From: Ruminococcus sp.
GTDB lineage: Bacteria > Bacillota > Clostridia > Oscillospirales > Ruminococcaceae
Assembly (NCBI GenBank): GCA_017622925.1
Contig: JAGAQC010000022.1
Coordinates: 1-44,115 of the forward strand
DNA: 44,115 bases
Reading direction: 5' to 3'
A program made the translations under genes and the position numbers. The notes beneath the pieces were generated by a model that saw only the letters and a list, made by a program, of their open reading frames with translations, did no database searches and had not been told where the DNA came from. Shown here one piece after another: positions 36,168 to 44,044 of this stretch. Numbering within the stretch: the stretch's first letter is position 1; each line of letters starts with the position of its first letter.

Positions 36168-36356
36168 TTAAGCGTACTAACAATGGGATTCCAAAGGGAC
36201 GGTGTCCCTTTGGCAGAGTCCAGAGGCAGCGCCTCTGGTGGGGTGCGGGGCGAAGCCCTGCATAGCGTTTAAGCGCTCCGCAAAGGGTGAATTTTCAAAC
36301 AGTCCTACGTACTGTTTGAAAAGAGGGAACGCCCTGCAAGAGAGGGCGTTCCCTTA
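36168..36356 (-). repeat. Composite hairpin repeat, family C copy 5
   Basis: It is in sense with pgsA, 18 bp after its stop. The variable stem is CAAACAGTCCTACGTACTGTTTG, in which the tip has changed and pairs less well than in the other copies. A further short hairpin (GGGACGGCGTGTCCC, about 36390-36404) stands alone beyond it, like a stray cassette. Confidence 0.87.
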
Positions 36357-36443
36357 ATAGAGATAATTTTTTTAATTTAATGAAATTTGGGACGGCGTGT
36401 CCCTGCTTAAATCAACAACACTTAAACCAATGGAGGGGTGAAA

Positions 36444-36830
36444 ATGAAATACTGTGCGGCTCAGGTAAAATACATCATAGCGATACACGAACTTGCGGCG
36501 GTATCGGACGAGGTGAAAAGCGTTGATATTGCCCGTCATCTCGGCGTGTCGAGGTCAAGCGTCAGCAAGACCCTGCGTTGTCTTGCAAATTCGGGTCTCG
36601 TTTACGAGGATTTCGGAATAAGCGTTGCTCTTACGCCTGAGGGCGAGGACGCTGTCAGCGATATTTTCCGCAACTTCAACGAGGTCTATATTTTCTTCCG
36701 CCGATTTTTGAAGCTCCCCCATGAGGACGCCCATAAACAGGCTCTTACTTTCGTGACCACTTTCCCCGAGGAAACCTGCGTCAGACTGAAAAAAGTAATT
36801 CGCAAGAACGTTCACAAAAATTCCAACTAA
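36444..36830 (+). CDS. Small winged-helix regulator (DtxR/MarR-like)
   Basis: This 128-residue protein has an N-terminal winged helix: VKSVDIARHLGVSRSSVSK (about 26-44), LANSGLVYED and a VALTPEG wing. This resembles DtxR/MntR metal-dependent repressors, and a shorter helical part follows that could dimerise. The metal ligands of DtxR are not evident, so the signal it senses is unknown. A GTG at 36438 is in frame, but GGAGG 7 nt before the ATG at 36444 fixes the start. It stands alone, with repeat C5 before it and a strong terminator after it. Confidence 0.75.
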   Translation: MKYCAAQVKYIIAIHELAAVSDEVKSVDIARHLGVSRSSVSKTLRCLANSGLVYEDFGISVALTPEGEDAVSDIFRNFNEVYIFFRRFLKLPHEDAHKQALTFVTTFPEETCVRLKKVIRKNVHKNSN

Positions 36831-36870
36831 AAAATAACCGCCGTGTTTTCAGAACGGCGGTTATTTTTAT
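36831..36870 (+). terminator. Intrinsic terminator after the winged-helix gene
   Basis: A perfect 14-bp stem (36831-36844 / 36854-36867) is rich in GC at its tip and ends in a T run. It starts directly after the stop codon. Confidence 0.9.
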
Positions 36871-36902
36871 ATTCCATTTTAAATTGTTGACAATGCTTTT
36901 CT

Positions 36903-37091
36903 AAGGGAACGCCCTCTCTTGCAGGGCGTTCCCTCTTTCCAAACAGTCCACAGGACTGTTTGGAAATTCACCCTTTGCGGAGCGCTTAAACGATTTGTGG
37001 GACTCTGTCCCACACCCTGCCAGAGGCGCTGCCTCTGGACTCCGCCAAAGGGACACCGTCCCTTTGGAATCCCAATATTAGTTTCATTAAG
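36903..37091 (+). repeat. Composite hairpin repeat, family C copy 6
   Basis: Read on the minus strand it starts about 15 bp after the stop of the large regulator gene, so it has the same sense relation as C1, C3, C4 and C5. The variable stem is CCAAACAGTCC/GGACTGTTTGG and the central hairpin is TGTGGGAC/GTCCCACA with loop TCT; C3 has loop GC-rich here. The same GGGACTCTGTCCC core starts repeats A1 and A2. Confidence 0.88.
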
Positions 37092-37106
37092 TTCCCTGCT
37101 TAATTT

Positions 37107-39329
37107 TTAAACGCTCTCAAAACGTCTGTAAGAATTTGGGCTTACGCCCGTTTGCTGCCTGAATTGGCGGAGAAAATATTTATCATCGTCATAACCGCAC
37201 CTCTGCGCTATTGCCGTCAGATTCAATGCAGAAGTCAAAAGCAGATATTTCGCCAAAGATATTCTGCTTTGTATAAGATCGCGGTGAAAGCTTACCCCGA
37301 ACGTTCTCTTGTACGCCGCCCGAAAGTGTCCGCAGCTTATATGAAATTCCCGACACACCTCCTCGGCGTCCCATTTTTTCTCGGGAGCTGCATATACAGC
37401 CGTTCTGAGGTCTATATAACTGCCGTAGCTGCCGATTTTCCGCTTATCGTAGAGTTCCGCCGTCATATCGTTTATTTCCTCGGAAAGACTTTCCATTATC
37501 TCCTCAATAGACGCGTCCGCCGCAGGTACGGTAACTCCCCCGTGAACTATCATATCCGACTTTTTAAAGGACTTGAACACGGGCGAATGTATGATAAGAG
37601 CCGTAAGTCTGTCGATTATCAGCTTATCAAAATCTTCTGAAAATTTCCCCATGACCGCATACACGTACTGTCCGTCCGACAGTCTCGCACAAATTGCGCT
37701 GCCGTCTGCCGAAAGCTTTTTCAGACAGCCTGCCGTTTCCAGATTGAGCCTGACCTGCTGTTCCTTTTCGTCTATCCTGCTGTTATCGGCAAATATCCCC
37801 GACTTTAGCATGACTACGGCAAGCATATCTCCATTTTCCGCCTTGCCGAGAGATGTTTCAAGCTCCCGTTGAAGTCCTTCCTTATTATATAGCCCTGTCA
37901 GAGTGTCGTGAAATACCGAAAGATTATTGTACTCCAGCAGCTCGTTTATATCATTTTTCATTCGCAGCACGTTCAGGGCGTTTACTGCGGCGTTTAACCA
38001 GCCTGTCGTAACGGGGTCGTAGCAGTCGGGTTCGGTGTACTGAAAAATGAAATATCCCAATTCTATACCGTCCGTAAACATCGGCACAAAATACAAAAAC
38101 AGCCTTTCGCCTGCGCCGTAAAGCTCCTCGGTAAAAAGATTGCTACGTCTGAAAAAATGCGGCTCCGATTTGACCTCGATCGGACTAATTATCCTGTACA
38201 AGGTCATCATTTTATCGTTCGAGCTTACGTCAAGCTGCGATTCTTCCTTTAAATTGCACCAGTTCTCGTAAAGACACAGATACAGTCCCTTTAAATTCCT
38301 TATAAGATACGTGTAATCCTGCAAGGCTCTTATATAGTCTTTCAGTGAACGGCAGAGCGCAAGCTGCTGCTCGAAATTTCCGCATATCGTCATGCTGTTA
38401 TGGAACTGCTCCCGACGTACCTCCTCCAACTCCTCGCGAAGATATTTTTTATCTATTCCGCACGAACACGTATCGCCGCATATCATACAGCCCCCCAAAG
38501 GTATTTCCTTCGGCTTTTCTCCCGTTAATATCCGATGAAGCTCGCTGACCGCCCTTTCGCCTATCGCCGACCTGTTGCGCAGATATGTCGTAAGAATGGG
38601 CGAATGATAAAACCGCTCTCCCGAATATTCATAGCCTACGACCGTCACATCGTCGGGCGGATTTATATTATGCGCAAAAAACGTATCTATAAGTCCGTAT
38701 GCCATATAATCGTTGGCGCATATTATAGCCTGCGGAAGTCGGCGTTTTCCCTCGATATACTCCATTGCGGCTGCTTCTCCCGAGGACATCCAAAAATCGC
38801 CGTATATCACATTTTCTTCGGGAAAGTCTATTCCCTTTTCCATAAGTACGTCCCGAACGCCGTCCACACGCTCGCAAGAAGTCTCGATATGCTTCTGACC
38901 TGTGAGGACGTGTATATCCGTAAAGCCGTGTACGTCCGTAAGATGATGCGCAATATCCCTGAAATCCTCCCGAACGTCGTTATTTATGCAGACGTGTCCT
39001 TCCTGTTCTGTTCCCGTAATAATTATAGGCACTTTATTTTTGATTATTTTATTATATATGAACTGCTGCATCTGAGTTCCGATAATTGATTCAGCCATTA
39101 GAATAATTCCGTCTATTCTGTCCGATCCCGCAAGCTCGTATATCTTGTTCTCGACCTCGATATGACCGAAATACTCGCTGAAATCGGTAAAATTATATAT
39201 GTTTGATATTACCGCCGTGTAATATCCCAGACTGTCCGCGCGCTTCATTATGCCGTCAAGCATAATACGCTGCTCACGTTCCGATACACGCGTCGCCACT
39301 ACTGCTATCAATGGCTTTCCGTTCAGCAT
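37107..39329 (-). CDS. Regulator: sugar-binding fold, inactive GGDEF-like domain, AraC HTH
   Basis: This 740-residue soluble protein has three parts. Residues 1 to about 285 match the ligand-binding core of LacI/GalR regulators (PLIAVVATRVSEREQ, DGIILM, PQAIICANDYMAYGL, VTVVGYEYS) but lack the LacI DNA-binding end. A cysteine-rich turn (CMICGDTCSC, 281-290) and a middle region follow. Residues 474 to about 605 resemble a GGDEF domain (DTLTGLYNKEG) whose active motif is replaced by RLSDGQYVY (549-557). Residues 648-740 are an AraC helix-turn-helix pair (CGHFRAAYKRTFG, IAQRCGYDDDKYFLRQF). It is divergent from the xylanase gene, so it may sense a xylan-derived sugar and control it; this is inference. 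AGAGGG lies before the ATG. Confidence 0.85.
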   Translation of the reverse strand: MLNGKPLIAVVATRVSEREQRIMLDGIMKRADSLGYYTAVISNIYNFTDFSEYFGHIEVENKIYELAGSDRIDGIILMAESIIGTQMQQFIYNKIIKNKVPIIITGTEQEGHVCINNDVREDFRDIAHHLTDVHGFTDIHVLTGQKHIETSCERVDGVRDVLMEKGIDFPEENVIYGDFWMSSGEAAAMEYIEGKRRLPQAIICANDYMAYGLIDTFFAHNINPPDDVTVVGYEYSGERFYHSPILTTYLRNRSAIGERAVSELHRILTGEKPKEIPLGGCMICGDTCSCGIDKKYLREELEEVRREQFHNSMTICGNFEQQLALCRSLKDYIRALQDYTYLIRNLKGLYLCLYENWCNLKEESQLDVSSNDKMMTLYRIISPIEVKSEPHFFRRSNLFTEELYGAGERLFLYFVPMFTDGIELGYFIFQYTEPDCYDPVTTGWLNAAVNALNVLRMKNDINELLEYNNLSVFHDTLTGLYNKEGLQRELETSLGKAENGDMLAVVMLKSGIFADNSRIDEKEQQVRLNLETAGCLKKLSADGSAICARLSDGQYVYAVMGKFSEDFDKLIIDRLTALIIHSPVFKSFKKSDMIVHGGVTVPAADASIEEIMESLSEEINDMTAELYDKRKIGSYGSYIDLRTAVYAAPEKKWDAEEVCREFHISCGHFRAAYKRTFGVSFHRDLIQSRISLAKYLLLTSALNLTAIAQRCGYDDDKYFLRQFRQQTGVSPNSYRRFESV

Positions 39330-39360
39330 AATATCCCTCTTTTCGCCGATGTCATCAACC

Positions 39361-39550
39361 TAAGCAAGGGGACGCCGTCCCCCTGCACCCCCTGCCAAAG
39401 GGGTGACCCCTTTGGAATCTCTGTTGTCGTGAATTGGACTGTGGAAATCTTCAAATCAATATGATGCTGTTAGTCTCCATGATTCCCACAGTCCAATTCA
39501 CGAGAATGGACACCAAGAGTTACCTCTTTAACAGAAAGTAAAGCGATACA
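39361..39550 (+). repeat. Composite hairpin repeat, family A copy 4
   Basis: It is a full A element; the first hairpin is GGGGAC-GCC-GTCCCC where A1 and A2 have a TCT loop. The long hairpin is about 39429-39502. It lies between the predicted promoter (39592-39620) and the start codon (39329) of the large regulator, that is inside its leader, in antisense to it. Confidence 0.85.
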
Positions 39551-39591
39551 ATATCCTCTTATGTTAATAACATCAAAATCATCCCAAATTT

Positions 39592-39620
39592 ATTATACCA
39601 TGAGCTTTTGAAAAAATCAA
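39592..39620 (-). promoter_or_regulatory. Predicted promoter of the large regulator
   Basis: On the minus strand TTGATT (39615-39620), a 17-bp spacer ending in TGG and TATAAT (39592-39597). The leader would be about 255 nt and would contain repeat A4. No other promoter is evident nearer the gene. Confidence 0.7.
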
Positions 39621-39662
39621 GAAAAAATCTTCATTTTATCCACCTATTCTGCAATTTGTGGG

Positions 39663-39691
39663 TTGTGAATATTTTGTGAATGTTGTATAAT
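39663..39691 (+). promoter_or_regulatory. Predicted promoter of the xylanase gene
   Basis: TTGTGA (39663-39668), a 17-bp spacer and TATAAT (39686-39691). The -35 box is weak, as expected for a gene needing an activator. The leader is about 110 nt. Confidence 0.7.
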
Positions 39692-39734
39692 AAGAATACA
39701 ATGAAAACGAAACGCACAAAAAGAAACTGCAATG

Positions 39735-39748
39735 ACAGAAACTTCTGT
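39735..39748. promoter_or_regulatory. Small palindrome in the xylanase leader
   Basis: ACAGAA-AC-TTCTGT is a perfect 6-bp palindrome about 38 bp downstream of the predicted transcription start. It might be an operator or a chance match. The rest of 39692-39808 shows nothing else. Confidence 0.3.
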
Positions 39749-39808
39749 ATACTTTGACTTGCCGTCTGCCGTTCGGTTTCAAAAATTTTTTATGAAGGGA
39801 TGATTAAA

Positions 39809-42800
39809 TTGAACAGAAAAAAGCTTATAGCAGCCGCGACCTCGGCTCTCTGCTTTGCAACAAGCTTTGCTGCCATGCCGCAATTGGCAGGTATGCAGTC
39901 CTTTGCGACCGAAGCTGTCCGCAATGATTTCGAGGTCACCTATGAAGGCTGGCACGGAAGCGATGTTGACTCATACGTTGAGGCTATAGACGGCATCGGC
40001 TTCGACAATTCGAGAGGTATGCTCGTCAGCGAACGTACTTCCTCAGACGCAGGCGCTGTGTCGTCTAAGGGCTTTTACCTTTGGGGCGGTATCAAGTACA
40101 ACTACAGCGTACAGGTAAAATCCGAAACAGACGAAGTTTTCCATATCTCGCTTCTCTATAAAGACGAAGAAACGGAAGAAGCTACAACTGTTGAGCTTGC
40201 CACCCAAAAAGTTAAAGCAGGCGAGTGGACTGAGATCTCAGCCTCCTACAAAGCTCCCGAAAACACCTATGAATACGAAATAACTATTTCAACAGAATCT
40301 ACAAACGATTTCGTTTTTGACGATGTTGTTATCTCCTCAAAAGAGGGCAGAGCTATCGAAGCTAAGGCTGCTGACGGCGGTCTTAAAGACGCGTTCAACG
40401 GCTACGGTTTCCGCGTGGGTAATATCCTCAACGGCGGTACTATCAGAAATTCCGCTATCACGGCGAATTTCCTGAAAGATTACAACGCGGTCGAATGCGA
40501 AAACGAAACAAAGGCTGACGCGGTACTCAGAGCTAACGGTTCGACTGATACGAATATCAACGTAAGCCTTGACAACTGTTCTGCTATCGCGGACTTTGCG
40601 GCTAAGAACGGTCTGGCGTTCCGCGGACACGCGTTCGTATGGCATAGTCAGACGCCGGCATGGTTCTTGAAGGAAGGCTTCAACAGCAACGGCAACTGGG
40701 TATCCCCGTCTGTAATGGATAAGCGTCTTGAAAGCTATATCAAGAACGTTTTCGCAGCGTTCGAGAGACAGTACCCGACCCTTAACCTCTACGCCTACGA
40801 CGTCTGCAACGAGTGCGTATCGGACGACTCAAACAGAACTAAAAACAACGGCGGCGCGCGTGAACCCGGCGACAACAACGTTCAGGGCGGAAAGTCCGCA
40901 TACGTAGCTGTTTACGGCGACAACAGCTTTGTTGAAAAAGCTTTCACATACGCAAGAAAATATGCTCCCGAGGGCTGTAAGCTGTTCTACAACGACTACA
41001 ACGAATACTGGGATCACAAGCGTGACTGTATCATAAATACTATCCTCAAACCGTTAAAGGAAAAGGGACTTATCGACGGTATGGGTATGCAGTCTCACAT
41101 CGACGCAGGCTACAATACGTTTTCGGGTACGGTAAACTATCTCAATGCAATGGATATGTACCTTAAACTCGGACTTGAAGTTCACGTATCGGAGCTTGAT
41201 ATTTCTCTTAGCGACGGTCAGACTCTTAACGATCAGGCGAATAAGTACGAAGCGATCTTCAAACACGCTATGGAAGTAAATACTCAGGGAACTTTCCCCG
41301 GCAGAGTAACGCTTCTTCAGGTTTGGGGTCCCAACGATGCAAACACATGGATCAGCGGCGACAAGAGTCCTACGCTTTACGACAAAAACAATCAGCCTAA
41401 AGCGGCTTACAACAAGCTTATGCAGCTCGGCGACGGCAACGGTCCTCTCGAAGGCTTTGAGGGCGGCGGCGAGGTTGCACCTCCCGAGCCTAACGAATAC
41501 GGCTGGTGGTATCAGTGCGGATTCGAGGACGGTGAGAGCGGTTGGACCGACAGAGGCGGAAATACCGTCAGCTCCTCCTCAGACGAGCATTACACCGAAT
41601 GGGGCAGCAAGTCCCTTAAAGTAACCGACAGAACGTCCGCTTGGATGGGCGCGTCCTATGCTCTCAAATCAAATATCTTCAAAGCAGGCGAATCCTACAG
41701 CTTCTCGGCGCACGTTAAGCAGAACTCAGGCGAATCTGTTAAATTCATGATGAAGATAGAGTATACAGACGGCAGCGGCGAAACGGCATACGATGAAGTG
41801 GCAAACGTAGTCGCTCCTGACGGAAAATGGGCGCAGCTTGTAAATACAAGCTACACTATCCCCTCGGACGCTTCAAATGTTAAAATTTACATCGAGACAG
41901 AGGAATCTCTCACTGATTTCTACATCGACGAGGCTATCGGCGCAGTTGACGGAACAGGTATTGCAGGCGAAGGTCAGCCCGATGTTCCCGTTGACCCCTC
42001 AACTATCATTGTCGGCGATACGAACTTCGACGGAACTATCGAAGCTCTCGATATGGTAAACGCTCGTAAGGCAGTTCTCGGCGATATTACTGACGCTGCT
42101 ATCCTTAAAGCCGCTGACGTTGACAGAAGCGGCAAGGTCGAAGTAAACGACCTCGTTCTTCTTCAGGAATACCTCCTCGGCAAGATCAAGCAGTTCCCAG
42201 ACAACAGACCGGCAGTCGATACGGCTGCTATGGAAGCCGTTTTCAAGGGCGTAAATATCGCTGAAAGCTGGAAAAAAGAGGGCGAAAACAACGTTCTCTG
42301 GACTCAGAGATTCGGCGCAGACCCCGGCTTCATGGTCTACAAGGACAGACTTTACGTTTTCACTACAAACGATGCCGTTGAATACAACTCAAACGGCGAA
42401 ATTCAGGTAAACACTTACAATTCAGGCACTATCAACTGCTTCTCCTCCGCAGACCTCGTAAACTGGACAGACCACGGCGCGATCCCTGCGGCAGGCAGAA
42501 ACGGCAGAACTAAAAACGGCGCGGCTAAATGGGCTACATACGCATGGGCTCCCGACGCTTGCTGGAAAACTATAAACGGTAAAGACAAATTCTTCCTCTA
42601 TTTCGCGGACAGCGCAGGCGGTATCGGCGTTCTGACTGCCGACTCCCCCGAGGGACCTTACACCGATCCTATCGGCAAGGCTCTCATAAACAAAAGCACA
42701 CCCGGATTCAACGATGTAACATGGCTTTTCGACCCTGCCGTACTGGTTGACGACGACGGAACAGGCTACCTCTACGTTGGCGGCGGCGTTCCCAGCGGTA

Positions 42801-43663
42801 AGGCTGCCGACCCCGGTACTGCAAGAGCTGTTAAGCTCGGCGCAGATATGATCTCGCTTTCAGGTCAGTACGAGAGAATGAATCCTCCCTACCTCTTTGA
42901 AGATTCTTCTATCCTTAAAGTCGGCGACACTTACTACTATTCTTACTGCACAAACTGGTCTACAGGCGGAAATCCCTACGGCTTCAACAATGCTGAAATT
43001 GCCGTAATGACGTCTAAAGACCCCATGAAAGGCTTCACTTATAAGGGTATCGCTCTTAAAAACCCTGCCTCCTATAAGCTTGACGGCGGCGGAAATAACC
43101 ACCACTCAATAGTTGAATTCAAGGGCAAGTATTACGTCCTCTACCACAGCCGTAATCAGTCAAGAGCTATGAACATTCAGGCTAAAAATTCCGACGGCAC
43201 TATTGATTTAGGCGGAAACTACCGCTCATGCCACCTCGACGAGGCAACGTTCTCAAACGGAATGTTCTCCGCTACGGGTACGATGAAAGGCGTTTCTCAG
43301 ATCGAGACCCTCGACCCGTACAAGACTGTTCAGGCTGAAACTATGTCAAGTCAGTCAAAGGGCATCAGCGTTGACGGACTTCAGGATACTAAGGTCATCG
43401 GCAAAAAGGGCGAATGGACAAAGGTCAGCGGCGTAAACTTCAAGAACGGCGTTGACTCCGTAACTATCAAGGCTTCATCTTCAAACGGCGGAAAAATCAA
43501 GATCTGCACAGGTTCTCCCAACGGCGATGTTATCGGCTACGCTGATCTTTCATCTTCTATGGGATCCGTTACAGTTCCCGCAGTTTCAAGCGTATCAGGC
43601 ACAAAGGACGTTTACTTCGTATTCAGCGGCGACGTTCAGTTCGATTCTTGGAGCGTTAAGTAA
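39809..43663 (+). CDS. Secreted xylanase fusion: CBM-GH10-CBM-dockerin-GH43-CBM
   Basis: This is a 1284-residue protein with a signal peptide (1 to about 35). Modules in order: CBM22-like (about 37-180), GH10 xylanase (about 190-545; acid/base Glu335 in DVCNE, nucleophile Glu462 in VHVSELD), a second CBM4/9/22-like module (about 565-715), an internal type I dockerin (about 735-797), GH43 (about 810-1150; Asp838, Asp975, Glu1063) and a CBM6-like end (about 1172-1284). It should cut xylan and remove side chains or short xylosides while docked to a cohesin. An ATG at 39800 overlaps the ribosome site AAGGGATGAT, so I prefer the TTG at 39809, 8 nt from it; the ATG would add three residues. The large regulator is divergent. 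Confidence 0.93.
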   Translation: MNRKKLIAAATSALCFATSFAAMPQLAGMQSFATEAVRNDFEVTYEGWHGSDVDSYVEAIDGIGFDNSRGMLVSERTSSDAGAVSSKGFYLWGGIKYNYSVQVKSETDEVFHISLLYKDEETEEATTVELATQKVKAGEWTEISASYKAPENTYEYEITISTESTNDFVFDDVVISSKEGRAIEAKAADGGLKDAFNGYGFRVGNILNGGTIRNSAITANFLKDYNAVECENETKADAVLRANGSTDTNINVSLDNCSAIADFAAKNGLAFRGHAFVWHSQTPAWFLKEGFNSNGNWVSPSVMDKRLESYIKNVFAAFERQYPTLNLYAYDVCNECVSDDSNRTKNNGGAREPGDNNVQGGKSAYVAVYGDNSFVEKAFTYARKYAPEGCKLFYNDYNEYWDHKRDCIINTILKPLKEKGLIDGMGMQSHIDAGYNTFSGTVNYLNAMDMYLKLGLEVHVSELDISLSDGQTLNDQANKYEAIFKHAMEVNTQGTFPGRVTLLQVWGPNDANTWISGDKSPTLYDKNNQPKAAYNKLMQLGDGNGPLEGFEGGGEVAPPEPNEYGWWYQCGFEDGESGWTDRGGNTVSSSSDEHYTEWGSKSLKVTDRTSAWMGASYALKSNIFKAGESYSFSAHVKQNSGESVKFMMKIEYTDGSGETAYDEVANVVAPDGKWAQLVNTSYTIPSDASNVKIYIETEESLTDFYIDEAIGAVDGTGIAGEGQPDVPVDPSTIIVGDTNFDGTIEALDMVNARKAVLGDITDAAILKAADVDRSGKVEVNDLVLLQEYLLGKIKQFPDNRPAVDTAAMEAVFKGVNIAESWKKEGENNVLWTQRFGADPGFMVYKDRLYVFTTNDAVEYNSNGEIQVNTYNSGTINCFSSADLVNWTDHGAIPAAGRNGRTKNGAAKWATYAWAPDACWKTINGKDKFFLYFADSAGGIGVLTADSPEGPYTDPIGKALINKSTPGFNDVTWLFDPAVLVDDDGTGYLYVGGGVPSGKAADPGTARAVKLGADMISLSGQYERMNPPYLFEDSSILKVGDTYYYSYCTNWSTGGNPYGFNNAEIAVMTSKDPMKGFTYKGIALKNPASYKLDGGGNNHHSIVEFKGKYYVLYHSRNQSRAMNIQAKNSDGTIDLGGNYRSCHLDEATFSNGMFSATGTMKGVSQIETLDPYKTVQAETMSSQSKGISVDGLQDTKVIGKKGEWTKVSGVNFKNGVDSVTIKASSSNGGKIKICTGSPNGDVIGYADLSSSMGSVTVPAVSSVSGTKDVYFVFSGDVQFDSWSVK

Positions 43664-43717
43664 TTCTAAGGTTGTATTCCGGCTTCGTTATCTGCACAAT
43701 TGCGGAGTCGGATATAA

Positions 43718-43878
43718 GAGCCTGTTCAGTGTCTCCACGCGAACGTCTTTTCGGCAAATCTTGCCGAATCCTGCGTCAAAAATCCTTGCCATACACAAAG
43801 TATGCCTGCGAATTTTTTCCTTGTCTTCGACAAGATTATGCACGAAAATCCGCACGCGTTGAGATACTGAACAGGCTC
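43718..43878. repeat. 161-bp inverted-repeat element (MITE-like)
   Basis: The ends 43718-43741 and 43855-43878 are 24-nt inverted repeats with two mismatches, starting GAGCCTGTTCAGT. Inside are two perfect hairpins, TTCGGCAA-ATC-TTGCCGAA (43750-43768) and CTTGTC-TTC-GACAAG (43820-43834), and the 25-nt core (43783-43807) found again at 38-62. No open frame in it looks real. It could be a non-autonomous mobile element or a structured RNA. Confidence 0.75.
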
Positions 43879-43916
43879 ATAAAAACAAACATTATTGTAA
43901 GGGCAAGACAAATCAG

Positions 43917-43950
43917 AAAACCGGTCGTTTGGGTTACGACCGGATTTTTC
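43917..43950 (+). terminator. Terminator downstream of the xylanase gene
   Basis: CCGGTCGT (43921-43928) pairs with ACGACCGG (43935-43942), followed by ATTTTTC. It lies about 255 bp after the stop, beyond the 161-bp element, which would therefore be transcribed with the gene. Confidence 0.75.
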
Positions 43951-44044
43951 TTTATATATTATATTAGCTTCAAAAATACAATAGTTGTGTAGAAAATTGT
44001 ATGTGTAAAGAAAACACAGGCGAACATAAATACAAATTGTAGGG

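Noticed and set aside
2017-39550. Composite repeats as insertion sequences
   Set aside because: No transposase frame, and I could not see flanking target duplications; they are too short to be autonomous.
39809-43663. Xylanase-GH43 protein as a frameshift or assembly fusion
   Set aside because: The frame is continuous, linkers are typical, and a dockerin joins the parts as in known multi-module enzymes.
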